Shown: positions 1 through 8,125, numbered from the stretch's first letter. The stretch is DNA of 64,000 bases from Mycolicibacterium mageritense (GCF_010727475.1 NZ_AP022567.1:4278001-4342000), one strand, 5' to 3'. Notes: generated from the letters alone by a model not told the origin. Translations and numbers: made by a program.

Positions 1-153
1 GGTCCACTCGCCGGGCTCCCACGGACCGCCACCTGCCATCTCGACCGGTAGTTCCGGTCCGCGGGGCGGTTCGAATTCGTACGGCGCCCCCAGTGCGTCG
101 CCGGCCGCAGTGCCCAACAACACGCCTTCGACGCGGTCGTTACGTGACGTCAT
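1..153 (-). CDS. ADP-ribosylglycohydrolase, N-terminal part only
   Basis: Only the first 51 codons lie in the window; the gene runs off the left edge. The start is ATG at 153, preceded by a strong GGAGGAGG ribosome binding site. The N-terminus contains VEGVLLGTAAGDALGAPYEF, the signature that opens the DraG/ADP-ribosylglycohydrolase fold, whose aspartate helps bind the metal pair. Such enzymes remove ADP-ribose from proteins or small molecules. It diverges from an NrtR-type, ADP-ribose-sensing regulator at 219, and a palindromic site lies between them, so shared control is likely (inference). The remainder and its catalytic residues cannot be judged. Confidence 0.8.
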   Translation of the reverse strand, partial: MTSRNDRVEGVLLGTAAGDALGAPYEFEPPRGPELPVEMAGGGPWEPGEWT

Positions 154-166
154 GGCCACCTCCTCC

Positions 167-190
167 ATTTTGCGCAAAATTGCGCTAATT
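167..190. promoter_or_regulatory. Candidate NrtR operator, tandem palindromes
   Basis: The segment holds a perfect 14-bp palindrome ATTTTGCGCAAAAT (167-180). Directly after it, TTGCGC occurs again with a 10-bp period (170-175 and 180-185), giving an overlapping inverted repeat GCGCAA-AA-TTGCGC (172-185). It lies between the ribosome binding sites of the divergent glycohydrolase and NrtR genes. NrtR proteins bind AT-flanked palindromes in such positions; binding here is inferred. Confidence 0.6.
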
Positions 191-218
191 GAGATGCACT
201 GTACGCTCAGGCACTGAC

Positions 219-860
219 ATGAACAACCTCACGGACTACCCGCGGCCCTCGGTCGCTGTCGACACCGCGGTTTTGACCGTCGACCCCGGCAGCGGGTTCG
301 TCGTGCTGCAGGTCCGTCGCGCGCAGGGCCGCGGATGGGCGTTGCCCGGTACGTTTCTGCATGAAGGTGAGATCCTCGCCGACGCAGTCGAGCGATCGCT
401 GGCCGACAAGGCCAACATTCGCGGGCTGTCACCGCGTCAGCTCCACGTGTTCGATGCGCTGGGGCGCGACGACCGGGGTTGGGTGCTGTCCGTTGCGCAC
501 GTCGCCGTGGTGCCGCCCGAGCAACTCGCGTCGCGCTTCGCCGAGACCACGCGGCTGGTCCCGGTCCACGCGCCCGGAAGGTTGATCTACGACCACGCCG
601 ATATCGTCAGGCTCGCCGTCGACGAGGTCCGCGCCCGCTATGCCGCCATGCCCGACCCTGACGGCCTGCTCGGCGCGGAGTTCACGCTGCGGGATCTGCG
701 GCTGGTACACGAGGCGGTGGCGGGCCACGATTTGCAGCGCGACACGTTCCGTCGCGCGATGGAACCGCACATCGTCGCGACCGGCGCCACCACCGCCGGC
801 GGCCGCGGACGCCCCGCCGAATTGTTCCGGCGACGACCTGCCAGAGATACAACGCGTTAG
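219..860 (+). CDS. NrtR-family Nudix transcriptional regulator
   Basis: The protein has 213 aa from ATG 219; an upstream TTG at 189 is possible but less likely because it lies in the operator. Residues 1-140 form a Nudix-type domain whose Nudix box is degenerate: the GG and REXXEE glutamates are not conserved (GTFLHEGE...RSLADK). It is therefore probably a sensor rather than an enzyme. The C-terminal part (FTLRDLRLVHEAV through GGRGRPAELFR) is the winged-helix end typical of NrtR. Known NrtR proteins repress NAD-metabolism genes and are released by ADP-ribose. Here the divergent neighbour is an ADP-ribosylglycohydrolase, which makes ADP-ribose, so a product-sensing loop is plausible. Confidence 0.85.
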   Translation: MNNLTDYPRPSVAVDTAVLTVDPGSGFVVLQVRRAQGRGWALPGTFLHEGEILADAVERSLADKANIRGLSPRQLHVFDALGRDDRGWVLSVAHVAVVPPEQLASRFAETTRLVPVHAPGRLIYDHADIVRLAVDEVRARYAAMPDPDGLLGAEFTLRDLRLVHEAVAGHDLQRDTFRRAMEPHIVATGATTAGGRGRPAELFRRRPARDTTR

Positions 861-894
861 ACGCCTGTAAACCGTCTTCCGTACGGTCGGAACC

Positions 895-1851
895 ATGGAT
901 GTGTACAACCTGGCTTTCGAATGGACGGACACCAATCGGCACTGGCTCATCGAGGTTCCCATCCGGATCGTGGCGTACCTCGTCGTCGCATTGATCGCAC
1001 GGTATTTGCTACATCGCATGATCGACCGCGCCACCACCGGCCGGGCCCGCAAGGGCCGAAGTGCCGATGTACAAGTCGAATCCAAGAAACCGCCGCTGCT
1101 GCGTTACCTGCGTGATCGCGCATCGGCGTCGGCCAACAACAAGGCCGCCGAGCGGCGTCAGCAGCGTGCGCAGACCATCGGATCGGTGCTGAAGTCGACG
1201 GTGTCGATCTTGTTGCTGATCTGGGTCGTCCTGGCCGTTCTCAGCGTGCTCGGGGTGAACATCGCGCCGTTCATCGCCTCGGCGGGTGTGGTCGGCCTCG
1301 CCATCGGCTTCGGCGCGCAGAACCTGGTGCGTGATTTCGTCAGCGGCGTGTTCATGCTGCTGGAGGACCAGTACGGCGTCGGCGACACCGTCGACCTCGG
1401 GGAGGCGGTCGGGGAGGTGCAGAGCGTCGGCCTGCGGATCACCACAGTCCGCGACATCGACGGCACGCTCTGGTACGTCCGCAACGGGGAGATCGCGCGC
1501 GTCGGGAACATGAGTCAGGACTATGCCGTCGCACGGATCGAGGTGCCCGTTGCGCTGACCGCGGACGTCAACCGGGCCGAGCAGGTCGCGCTCGACGCCG
1601 CGCACGAGGTCATCGCCGACCCGTCGATGGCGCACAAGGTGCTGGGGGAGCCGGAGATGCTTGGCGTGCAAGAGTTGTCGGCAGACCTGCTCAAGCTGCG
1701 GATGACCGTGAAGACGCGGCCCAACGCGCAGTGGGCGGTGCAGCGACGACTTCGCCGCGAGATTCTCCGCGCCTACGACGAACATGGCATCGATCTGCCG
1801 TATCCGCAGGGACGCATCCACGCCGTGGTCGGTGGCCAGGCGGCCGAATAG
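895..1851 (+). CDS. Small-conductance mechanosensitive channel, MscS family
   Basis: 318-aa membrane protein starting at ATG 895, 34 bp after the NrtR gene. Hydrophobic segments lie at roughly 20-40, 105-125 and 128-150. The last is the glycine/alanine-rich pore helix (ASAGVVGLAIGFGAQNLV), followed by the beta domain (GDTVDLGEAVGEV) and a cytoplasmic C-terminus. MscS channels open under membrane tension to release solutes during osmotic downshock. The charged insert at about 50-100 between the first and second segments suggests a compact three-helix MscS. It could be co-transcribed with the NrtR gene. Confidence 0.9.
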   Translation: MDVYNLAFEWTDTNRHWLIEVPIRIVAYLVVALIARYLLHRMIDRATTGRARKGRSADVQVESKKPPLLRYLRDRASASANNKAAERRQQRAQTIGSVLKSTVSILLLIWVVLAVLSVLGVNIAPFIASAGVVGLAIGFGAQNLVRDFVSGVFMLLEDQYGVGDTVDLGEAVGEVQSVGLRITTVRDIDGTLWYVRNGEIARVGNMSQDYAVARIEVPVALTADVNRAEQVALDAAHEVIADPSMAHKVLGEPEMLGVQELSADLLKLRMTVKTRPNAQWAVQRRLRREILRAYDEHGIDLPYPQGRIHAVVGGQAAE

Positions 1852-1860
1852 CCGCCCGCC

Positions 1861-1897
1861 GGTAGTTGTCGGAGGTCTCTGTCATTCTGTTCGGCTC
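1861..1897 (+). promoter_or_regulatory. Promoter-like element, copy 1 of 2
   Basis: GGTAGTTGTCGG followed after 8 bp by GTCATTCTGTTCGGCTC. The same blocks, with identical spacing, recur at 4750-4786 upstream of another gene. It lies after the MscS stop and just before the insertion sequence, and before insertion it would have sat about 38 bp upstream of the LuxR-type gene. It was therefore probably that gene's promoter or regulator site. No standard sigma-A pair is obvious inside it. Confidence 0.45.
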
Positions 1898-1909
1898 GCG
1901 TGTGCGGGC

Positions 1910-1918
1910 TATCCGAAC
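1910..1918 (+). repeat. Target site duplication, left copy (9 bp)
   Basis: TATCCGAAC abuts the left end of the insertion sequence and recurs exactly at 3332-3340 on the other side. Nine base pairs is a usual duplication length for IS256-family elements such as IS6120. Confidence 0.85.
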
Positions 1919-1942
1919 GAGATATTGTCAAGACTTGTGGAT
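1919..1942 (+). repeat. Terminal inverted repeat, left end of IS
   Basis: 24-bp end repeat, matching the reverse complement of 3308-3331 at 20 of 24 positions. The inner 15 bp (1928-1942) match exactly. Confidence 0.85.
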
Positions 1943-1951
1943 GAGCGAGTT

Positions 1952-3221
1952 TCAGGCGGCCTCCTCGGTGGGTGAGGTGGAGTCGGTTTCGGCGAGTTTT
2001 CCCTTCTCGAAGGTGGCGCCGTCGCGGACCAGTTTCACCAGGTGGGGTGCGTTGACCGCTCGCCATTTCGCCTGTGCGGCCTCGATCAGCTTGTAGGCCA
2101 TCGCCAGACCCGCAGCGCGGGATCCGGGGCCTTTGGTGACCTTGGTCCGCAGTCGCACGGTCGCGAAGGTGGATTCGATCGGGTTAGTGGTGCGCAGGTG
2201 TATCCAGTGTTCGGCCGGGTACCGGTAGAACTCGAGCAACACGTCGGCGTCATCGATGATCTTGGCCACAACCTTGGGGTACTTGGCGCCGTAAGCCTTC
2301 TCGAAGGCCACGATCGCTTGGCGTGCGTGCGTGTCGTCTTCGGCGTTGTAGATTTCCTGCATCGCTTTGATCGCGTTGGGGTGTGCTGATTTCGGCAGTG
2401 CAGCAAGCACATTGGCTTGTTTATGGAACCAGCAGCGTTGCTCACGCGCTTGTGGGAACACCTCCCGCAGCGCGGCCAGAACCCGAGCGCCCGTCCCCGA
2501 CCGCCAGGGCCGGCGCCGTCATGCCGCGGCGTTTGCACGAGCGCAGCAGATCGGCCCACGACTCGGTCGATTCCCGATACCCATCAGCCAGGGCGATGAG
2601 TTCCTTCTTGCCGTCGGCGCGGACCCCGATCATCACCAGCAGGCATAGTTTCTCCTGCTCCAAACGCACTTTGAGGTGGATGCCGTCGACCCACAGGTAC
2701 ACATAATCGGCGGTGATAGCCCGGTCGGCGAAGGCGGCGGCCTCTTTCTGCCATTGACTGGTCAGCCGGGTGATCGTGGCTGCTGACAGCCCGCGCCCGA
2801 CCCCAGGAACTGCTCCAGGGCGGGCCCGAAATCACCGGAGGACAGCCCATGCAGGTACAGCAACGGAAGCACCGCAGAGATCTCCGGGCTCTTGCGTGCC
2901 CACGCAGGCAGGATCTTCGACGAAACTTCTGCCGCTCACCGGTTTCCGGTCGACACGCTTGTCGTTGACCCGGGGTGCTTTCACCGCGACCGCACCGGCG
3001 GCGGTCATCACCTCACGTTCGTGGTGATACCCGTTGCGCACCACCAGCCGGTGCCCATTCTCATCGACCTGATCGACGAACTGGTCGATATAGGCGGCGA
3101 CCTCAGCGCGCAGTGCCGCGGCGAGCATCTGCCGGGCCCCGTCACGCACGATCTCATCGAGGATCGAGCGGTCTTGGCCGGCCGGGTTGGAACCTTCGTT
3201 GTTGTTGACTACCGTGAGCAC
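1952..3221 (-). pseudogene. IS256-family transposase, frameshifted
   Basis: Starting from GTG 3221, the reading is broken into three pieces that together match one IS256 transposase of about 410 aa: 3221-2832 (N-terminal part), 2702-2442 (contains YLWVDGIHLKVR with the first catalytic Asp, and VGDG with the second) and 2461-1952 (contains REQRCWFHK and TTNPIESTF). Restoring the expected protein needs five single-base insertions, near 2950, 2923, 2790, 2490 and 2476. Each falls at a short run of identical bases. Three losses restore the frame between pieces 1 and 2, and two more move to the frame of piece 3. As written the enzyme is dead; sequencing error is a real alternative. Confidence 0.85.
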
Positions 3222-3307
3222 GAAGCGTGCCTTTCCGCCAGCGCTGCAACGCTGACTTGATCAAGTGACTACCGGGATCATATTTGCGGGAAGGCACGCC
3301 CTCCCAG

Positions 3308-3331
3308 ATCCACAAGTCTTGATCATTCCTC
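3308..3331 (-). repeat. Terminal inverted repeat, right end of IS
   Basis: 24-bp partner of 1919-1942. The perfect core ATCCACAAGTCTTGA is at 3308-3322. Confidence 0.85.
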
Positions 3332-3340
3332 TATCCGAAC
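3332..3340 (+). repeat. Target site duplication, right copy (9 bp)
   Basis: TATCCGAAC, identical to 1910-1918. Removing the element and one copy would restore a continuous leader for the gene starting at 3358. Confidence 0.85.
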
Positions 3341-3357
3341 AGGCAGGAGACGCTCCG

Positions 3358-3711
3358 ATGAACACCTATCCGGCACCAACGGCCACCAACGGCAACAAAC
3401 TGGGGCCGACCGCGCCGCTGGTTGTGTGCGGCCGCGCCGAGCGGTCAATCGGGAAGGGTGATCCTCCGCGACCGGAAGTGGGCCCTCGCGTCGAGCTCTC
3501 GGCCCGGGAGCTAGAGATCCTGATCGCGTGGCTGCGCACCGACAGCAAGGCCGCGGTCGCCGAAGAGCTGTTCCTCACACCGAGCACCGTCCGGACGTAC
3601 CTGCAGCGCGTCCGTGCCAAGTACGCCCGCGCCGGCCGCCCGGCACGAACCAAGGCGGCGTTGGCCGCACGCGCCATCCAGGATGGTTACATCGGCCTCA
3701 ATGACCTGTAG
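3358..3711 (+). CDS. Small LuxR/GerE-type DNA-binding regulator
   Basis: 117 aa from ATG 3358, with AGGCAGGAGA just upstream as ribosome binding site. Residues from about 45 onward form a LuxR-type helix-turn-helix (LSARELEILIAWL, then LTPSTVRTYLQRVRAKYA as recognition region). There is no receiver or ligand domain; the first 40 residues are polar and probably flexible. The target is unknown. The insertion sequence ends only 27 bp before the start, so the ribosome binding site is kept but the natural promoter is displaced by 1.4 kb. Expression may be lost or driven from within the element (inference). Confidence 0.75.
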   Translation: MNTYPAPTATNGNKLGPTAPLVVCGRAERSIGKGDPPRPEVGPRVELSARELEILIAWLRTDSKAAVAEELFLTPSTVRTYLQRVRAKYARAGRPARTKAALAARAIQDGYIGLNDL

Positions 3712-3731
3712 GAGAGCGAGGATTCGTGACC

Positions 3732-4706
3732 TCACGTCACATAATGCTTGGGCTGGATCCGTGTTTCCCCCGACCAGCGATACGCCGTGAGCGCCCCGCC
3801 TTTCACAGCGCTGAAGTCCACGCACGCGGTGTAGTCCGTCCAGTCGTGTCGATGTTTGGGTGAGCCTTGCCGCCAATAGTGCCCGTAGAACACCGGGACT
3901 TGGTCTGCGTAGACATACGACTGAGAGTCGCCCACCACGTCCAGTTCGGGTAGCAGCGGGTACGGTTCGCCGGATTCCGTGGTGTAGTTGCCGCCCATCT
4001 CGGCGATGTCGCGCAACGTGCGGGCGTCGCTGTTCCACCAACGTATGCGCGCGCTGCCGCGCGAATGACCGTCCTTGTCCATGTATTCGGCTTGGCCGTG
4101 GTCGACGAGGCTGATCTCGGGCCCCTTGAGCGGGGTTTCGATCGCCCGGTAGAGCGGATGGTTCTCGTCGGACGCTGCGACGAGATGTTCCACGTCGCCG
4201 AACGGGGTGGCCGAACCGCATTCCTGCTCGACCACCGCGATCGACGGCTCATGCCAGCACGCATGCACGACGCGCAGGTCACCGAGGTCGAGCCACAGCG
4301 GAATCGTGGCGAACCACTCCAGGTACTCGCGGCGGTCCTCGCCGTCGACCTGATCGAGGAACGCCTGATGCTGTTTCATGTTCTTGGCCGACTTCGGATT
4401 GTCCGGGTCATCATGCGGGCGTAGAAACTTGCCGCTGCCGTGCGGCCATTCGGTGTGATACGCAAGGGCATTGAATTCGTGATTGCCCATCACGATCTGT
4501 GCGCTTCCCACGTCGACCATGCCCTTGACGATCTCCAGCACGCGCAGCTGCCCGTCGCCGCGGTCGATCAGGTCGCCGACAAAGATGGCCTGCCGGCTCG
4601 GGTGGCGGTATTCGCCTGCGGCAGTACGGTACCCGAGTTTGTCCAGGAGTGCTTCGAGCTGCGTGGCGCACCCGTGGACGTCGCCGATGATGTCGTAGCC
4701 ATCCAT
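3732..4706 (-). CDS. Calcineurin-like metallophosphoesterase
   Basis: 324 aa from ATG 4706. Metallophosphatase motifs appear in order: IIGDVHGC (residues 6-13), GDLIDRGDG (about 45-53), MGNHEFNA (about 73-80) and a later histidine-rich part. This set matches the PrpE / bis(5'-nucleosyl)-tetraphosphatase-like serine/threonine phosphatase branch. It probably hydrolyses a phosphoester with two bound metal ions in the cytoplasm; the substrate cannot be told. It converges on the LuxR-type gene (20 bp apart) and diverges from the DUF2510 gene. Confidence 0.85.
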   Translation of the reverse strand: MDGYDIIGDVHGCATQLEALLDKLGYRTAAGEYRHPSRQAIFVGDLIDRGDGQLRVLEIVKGMVDVGSAQIVMGNHEFNALAYHTEWPHGSGKFLRPHDDPDNPKSAKNMKQHQAFLDQVDGEDRREYLEWFATIPLWLDLGDLRVVHACWHEPSIAVVEQECGSATPFGDVEHLVAASDENHPLYRAIETPLKGPEISLVDHGQAEYMDKDGHSRGSARIRWWNSDARTLRDIAEMGGNYTTESGEPYPLLPELDVVGDSQSYVYADQVPVFYGHYWRQGSPKHRHDWTDYTACVDFSAVKGGALTAYRWSGETRIQPKHYVT

Positions 4707-4749
4707 GCCGTGGCCCCCTTCTGGTTGACGTCTCCGGGGTCGAGCGACA

Positions 4750-4786
4750 GGTACTTGTCGGTGCCCAGTGTCATTCTGGTCGGCTC
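4750..4786 (+). promoter_or_regulatory. Promoter-like element, copy 2 of 2
   Basis: GGTACTTGTCGG followed after 8 bp by GTCATTCTGGTCGGCTC, the same spacing and nearly the same bases as 1861-1897. It ends 18 bp before the DUF2510 gene start and follows the start of the divergent phosphatase. It probably directs or regulates the DUF2510 gene. Confidence 0.45.
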
Positions 4787-4804
4787 TCTACGAAAGGAAC
4801 CACA

Positions 4805-5386
4805 ATGACGCACACGCCATCGCCCGGCTGGCATCCCGACCCGAGCGGACAGCCGGGCCAGCGATATCACGACGGTGCACGCTGGACCCAACACTTCGTG
4901 CCGACGCCGCCGACCGTGTCGGCGCCGACTGCGCAAGCCGTCGCGGTGGCGGTATCAACAGGCGGAACCAACCATGCCCTTCACGCCGTGCTGACGTTCT
5001 TGACGTGCGGGCTGTGGCTGCCGATCTGGATCTTGGCCGCGCTCTTCGGCGGTGGGTTGTCCTCGGTTGCCGTCGGTACCAATGGCGCGCTCGTACGGAC
5101 GTCCAATAGTCGGCCGATCGTCGTGGCGGCGGTGGTCGGTGGACTGGTTCTGCTCGGCGCTGCCAACCAGCACCCATGGCTGTACGTCGTGATGGTGGCG
5201 CTCGGGCTCCTCGGCGGGTATGGCTTCTGGGTGCTCAAGTCGGCGGACAAGCGCGAAGAGCAGCAGCGCCGCGAGCAGTTCCAGCGCGACATGCTTGCAC
5301 AACGAGCCGACTACGAGAACCACCTGTACCAGCAGGGTGACCCCCGCGGTGTGCATGGGCGCTATCTGCCGCCGGAGTCGTTGTGA
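4805..5386 (+). CDS. DUF2510 membrane protein
   Basis: 193 aa from ATG 4805, ribosome binding site AAAGGAA. Residues 7-27 (PGWHPDPSG...YHDGARWTQHF) form the DUF2510 motif common at the N-termini of actinobacterial membrane proteins. Hydrophobic segments follow at about 58-82, 102-118 and 122-140. A charged, helical C-terminal tail (about 145-193) is probably cytoplasmic. No enzymatic motif is seen and its function is unknown. It shares an upstream element with the LuxR-type gene, and its last 25 bp overlap the end of the convergent SEC-C gene. Confidence 0.75.
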   Translation: MTHTPSPGWHPDPSGQPGQRYHDGARWTQHFVPTPPTVSAPTAQAVAVAVSTGGTNHALHAVLTFLTCGLWLPIWILAALFGGGLSSVAVGTNGALVRTSNSRPIVVAAVVGGLVLLGAANQHPWLYVVMVALGLLGGYGFWVLKSADKREEQQRREQFQRDMLAQRADYENHLYQQGDPRGVHGRYLPPESL

Positions 5387-7338
5387 AACAACATGTCCGG
5401 GTCGGGCGGGGCGAACCGGCGGCTCAGCAGCGCGACCAGTTCGACGGCATCGGGCTCGTCGTCGAGCAGCGCGATCAACTCGTCGCGGTCGTTCAGCGGT
5501 ACCGGTACCAGCCCGCCGAAGCACCGCAGGCTGTCCCCGGCGGGTGCCACGCGCGTACAGATCAGCTGCCCGGGCTTGAGTTGACGGCTGTCGGCTTCGG
5601 CATGCGCATCCTGGGTGTCGCCGGTTCGCACATCGCGCACGGTCACGTCGCGGCTGGGATGCACCGCGTCGACCTCGAACACCGAGCGGTCCACCGACAG
5701 CCACTGCTGGGCAAGCGACAACTCGTCGTCTGGGAGCAGTGACCCGCGCACCGCGACGAAATCCTCGAACGCCCCGCCCTCGAACAACACCGCGTCCATA
5801 ACCAGCGGATCGCTCACTGCCACAACGACTTCGTCGTAATCTGCGGCATAGCGGCTCCGCTCGTAGCCAACCTCGTGCAACAGCTCGTCCCAGCCGGTGT
5901 GCATGACGTGTTGGGCGGCCTTCGAGTACAGCCAGTCGGCGCGTTCGGCCAACGGCAGCTGTTCACGGCCGAGGTGACACTTCTTGTATTTGCGGCCCGA
6001 CCCGCACCAACAGGCATCGTTGCGCCCCACATCGTTTCGCGGTTGGGACCGATGTCGTTCCAGCAACGTAACGATCGGATCGTCGGGATCGGCGCCCGCT
6101 CGGCGGAGGAGCGACAGCGCGCGCTCGGGGTCACCGCGATCGGACGCGAACCGGGCGAGGTCGAACAACACTGGCGCCCAACCGGTATCCATGGATTCGG
6201 CGGCCAGGAACTCGCGTTCGGCGCTTTCGACGTCCCCGATGCGCTCCAGTGCCACCGCGCGCAGCCACTGGCACGCGACCTGGGCCGTCCGCGGCACCTT
6301 GGACTCCAGGGTCTCGGCGAGCATGCCCAGTCCAGTCGCACCGGCCCGTCCAGTGCCTGCGGTTTCCGTCGCCAATATCTCGGCAAGGTCGGGATCGGCC
6401 AGCACGGCACCGAGGTCTCCGGACAGATCACTGAAATCGCCCACCCACGGCGAATCTTCGGACTGTTCAGGTGACACGAGCTCGTCGTCGGAGCCGGTCT
6501 CGATCAAGGTCGCCATCTGCCGATGCATGGTGATGAGCGTGTAGAGCGCCAGCGCCTCATCGGGGTGAAGGTCATGCCGGTCGGCCAGCAGGTTCCAGCC
6601 ACGTTTGAAATCCCATGCGCCGAAGTTGAATTCCACCGGCGCGAGGAGATCTGCCCGGCGCTTCAGGCCATATTCGTCGATGATCTCGCTCAGGGGTAGC
6701 AGTGGTGCGGAGAATACTGACGCATCTTCGTGGCACAGTGTCCAGACAGCTTCCGACAGGACGGCCGGTGCGTCGTCGTCGAGCAGTGCGGCCAACCGTT
6801 CACCGACGGGCGGCCGTTCGGCAGCGGCGACCCGCTCGACCGCCAGTCCTTGTAAGGTCAGCCGGACCCCGACCAGCTCACCCTCGGACAGGCCCAAGCT
6901 CCCGAGCGTTCCCGCCGGCAGCAGCAGGGCCCCGTTGCGGTCGACTGCCTCGGCGGGAATCCCGCGCTGCCCGAGGAGCGCGGCGTCGTAACCGGCCGTC
7001 ACCACCACAGCCGGTTCCTTGGTGGCGAAGCGCGCGCGTGTGCCGTGGTTCGCGAGGATCGGATCGAGTTCCGGGGTGACCGTCAGGATGTCGTGGGTCA
7101 GCTCGTCGGCGGTGAGCCGACGGGTGAGCACCCGCCCCAGCAATAGCGCGGGCAGCCACACCCAGCGGCCGTCGGTCAATTGGCCTACACCATCGCCGAT
7201 CTCGTCGAGAAGCTCCTCGAAATCGAGGTAATCCCCGCCGGCCTCCTGAATCCGGCGTAGGAACTCGTCCTCGGACAGCGGCCCGTGCCTGGTCAGGATT
7301 TCCTCGGCGGGCCCCTCTGGATCGAACTCCTCCACCAT
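5362..7338 (-). CDS. SEC-C motif protein with helical repeats
   Basis: 658 aa if started at ATG 7338 (MVEEFDPEG...). The frame is open further upstream, but that stretch overlaps the divergent acetyltransferase gene. The clear motif is the zinc-binding SEC-C finger at residues 438-455 (GRNDACWCGSGRKYKKCH), also found at the end of SecA and in many uncharacterised proteins. Residues 355-415 look like tetratricopeptide-type helical repeats. The N-terminal 350 residues are acidic and not recognised. It is cytoplasmic, with no signal peptide. A binding role, to ribosome, SecA or nucleic acid, is possible but not shown. Confidence 0.7.
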   Translation of the reverse strand: MVEEFDPEGPAEEILTRHGPLSEDEFLRRIQEAGGDYLDFEELLDEIGDGVGQLTDGRWVWLPALLLGRVLTRRLTADELTHDILTVTPELDPILANHGTRARFATKEPAVVVTAGYDAALLGQRGIPAEAVDRNGALLLPAGTLGSLGLSEGELVGVRLTLQGLAVERVAAAERPPVGERLAALLDDDAPAVLSEAVWTLCHEDASVFSAPLLPLSEIIDEYGLKRRADLLAPVEFNFGAWDFKRGWNLLADRHDLHPDEALALYTLITMHRQMATLIETGSDDELVSPEQSEDSPWVGDFSDLSGDLGAVLADPDLAEILATETAGTGRAGATGLGMLAETLESKVPRTAQVACQWLRAVALERIGDVESAEREFLAAESMDTGWAPVLFDLARFASDRGDPERALSLLRRAGADPDDPIVTLLERHRSQPRNDVGRNDACWCGSGRKYKKCHLGREQLPLAERADWLYSKAAQHVMHTGWDELLHEVGYERSRYAADYDEVVVAVSDPLVMDAVLFEGGAFEDFVAVRGSLLPDDELSLAQQWLSVDRSVFEVDAVHPSRDVTVRDVRTGDTQDAHAEADSRQLKPGQLICTRVAPAGDSLRCFGGLVPVPLNDRDELIALLDDEPDAVELVALLSRRFAPPDPDMLFHNDSGGR

Positions 7339-7464
7339 GGGGGTCACCCTAGTCCCCGGACCTGTCGCAGTTCGTCGCGTGATACCGCATGTGGTACCAC
7401 CTTTCCAGACCATGTATGTGCCGGCCTCGCGGTGCTGGTGTGACTGATGAGACCATTGCACCTG

Positions 7465-7920
7465 ATGGACGTTCGGATTCTGCAAGCCGACGACTGGCGA
7501 CTCTGGCGTCGACTCCGCCTTAAAGCGCTCGCGGAGTCGCCCGACATGTACGGGTCGACGCTGGCCGAATGGACCGGCGACGGCGACACGGAAGAACGGT
7601 GGCGGAACCGGTTTTCCGCGGTTCCGTTCAATGCCGTCATCGACTGCGACGGCATGCCTGCCGGGATCGTAGGTGCCTATGTGCAGGCCGGCGGCGCGGT
7701 GGAACTGATATCCATGTGGGTCGATCCGGCCGTCCGTGGGCGCGGAGTGGGCGACGCGGCCGTGCAAGCCGTGCTGGACTGGGCCGACCGCTGCGACGTG
7801 GTGCTCTCGGTGAAGACGCACAATCGGCCGGCCATCGCGCTGTACGAGCGCAACGGCTTCATCGATGCCGGTCCGTCACCCGATGACGATGACGAACGGT
7901 TGATGCGACGGTCGAACTGA
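7465..7920 (+). CDS. GNAT-family N-acetyltransferase
   Basis: 151 aa from ATG 7465 (MDVRILQADDWRLW); ATG 7447 in the same frame would add six residues, and neither has a good ribosome binding site. The start chosen fits the usual first strand of the fold. The acetyl-CoA loop appears as VDPAVRGRGVGDAAV (about 91-105), and the NRPAIALYERNGF helix near 125-137 is typical of GNAT enzymes. It transfers acetyl from acetyl-CoA to an amine; the substrate is unknown. It diverges from the SEC-C gene. Confidence 0.85.
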   Translation: MDVRILQADDWRLWRRLRLKALAESPDMYGSTLAEWTGDGDTEERWRNRFSAVPFNAVIDCDGMPAGIVGAYVQAGGAVELISMWVDPAVRGRGVGDAAVQAVLDWADRCDVVLSVKTHNRPAIALYERNGFIDAGPSPDDDDERLMRRSN

Positions 7921-8104
7921 CGGTCTCGACCCAGCGTCGCGTCGTTGCTGCCGTAGTGCAGACCGCACAGCGCGATTATGTGTCTCCAATATGAGTTGAG
8001 TGACGCGGGGCGGATGCGTCCCTAGATTGGGGTTATCGGCGCTGACGCGCAAGCTGAAAGTCCTAGTTGGCTTGTGACGCAGATCATTACGTCGATGACA
8101 GGGT

Positions 8105-8125
8105 GTTCCCGTCTGTACGGGGAAC
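8105..8125 (+). other. Short hairpin in the leader of the secreted-protein gene
   Basis: GTTCCCGT-CTGT-ACGGGGAAC forms a stem with one bulged G and a 4-base loop, 43 bp before the start at 8168. It could be an operator or a leader RNA hairpin. The rest of the 247-bp gap from 7921 shows no other feature I can support. Confidence 0.3.

Larger units (their letters stand above)
1919..3331 (-). mobile_element. IS256-family insertion sequence (IS6120-like)
   Basis: 1413-bp element bounded by 24-bp imperfect inverted repeats (1919-1942 and 3308-3331, 20 of 24 matching, including a perfect 15-bp core TCAAGACTTGTGGAT at 1928-1942) and flanked by an exact 9-bp duplication. It encodes one transposase on the minus strand, which here is interrupted by frameshifts. 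From memory, IS6120 of M. smegmatis has 24-bp ends and 9-bp duplications, so this is probably that element or a relative. The exact duplication means little time since insertion. It lies between the promoter-like element at 1861-1897 and the LuxR-type gene at 3358. Confidence 0.88.
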
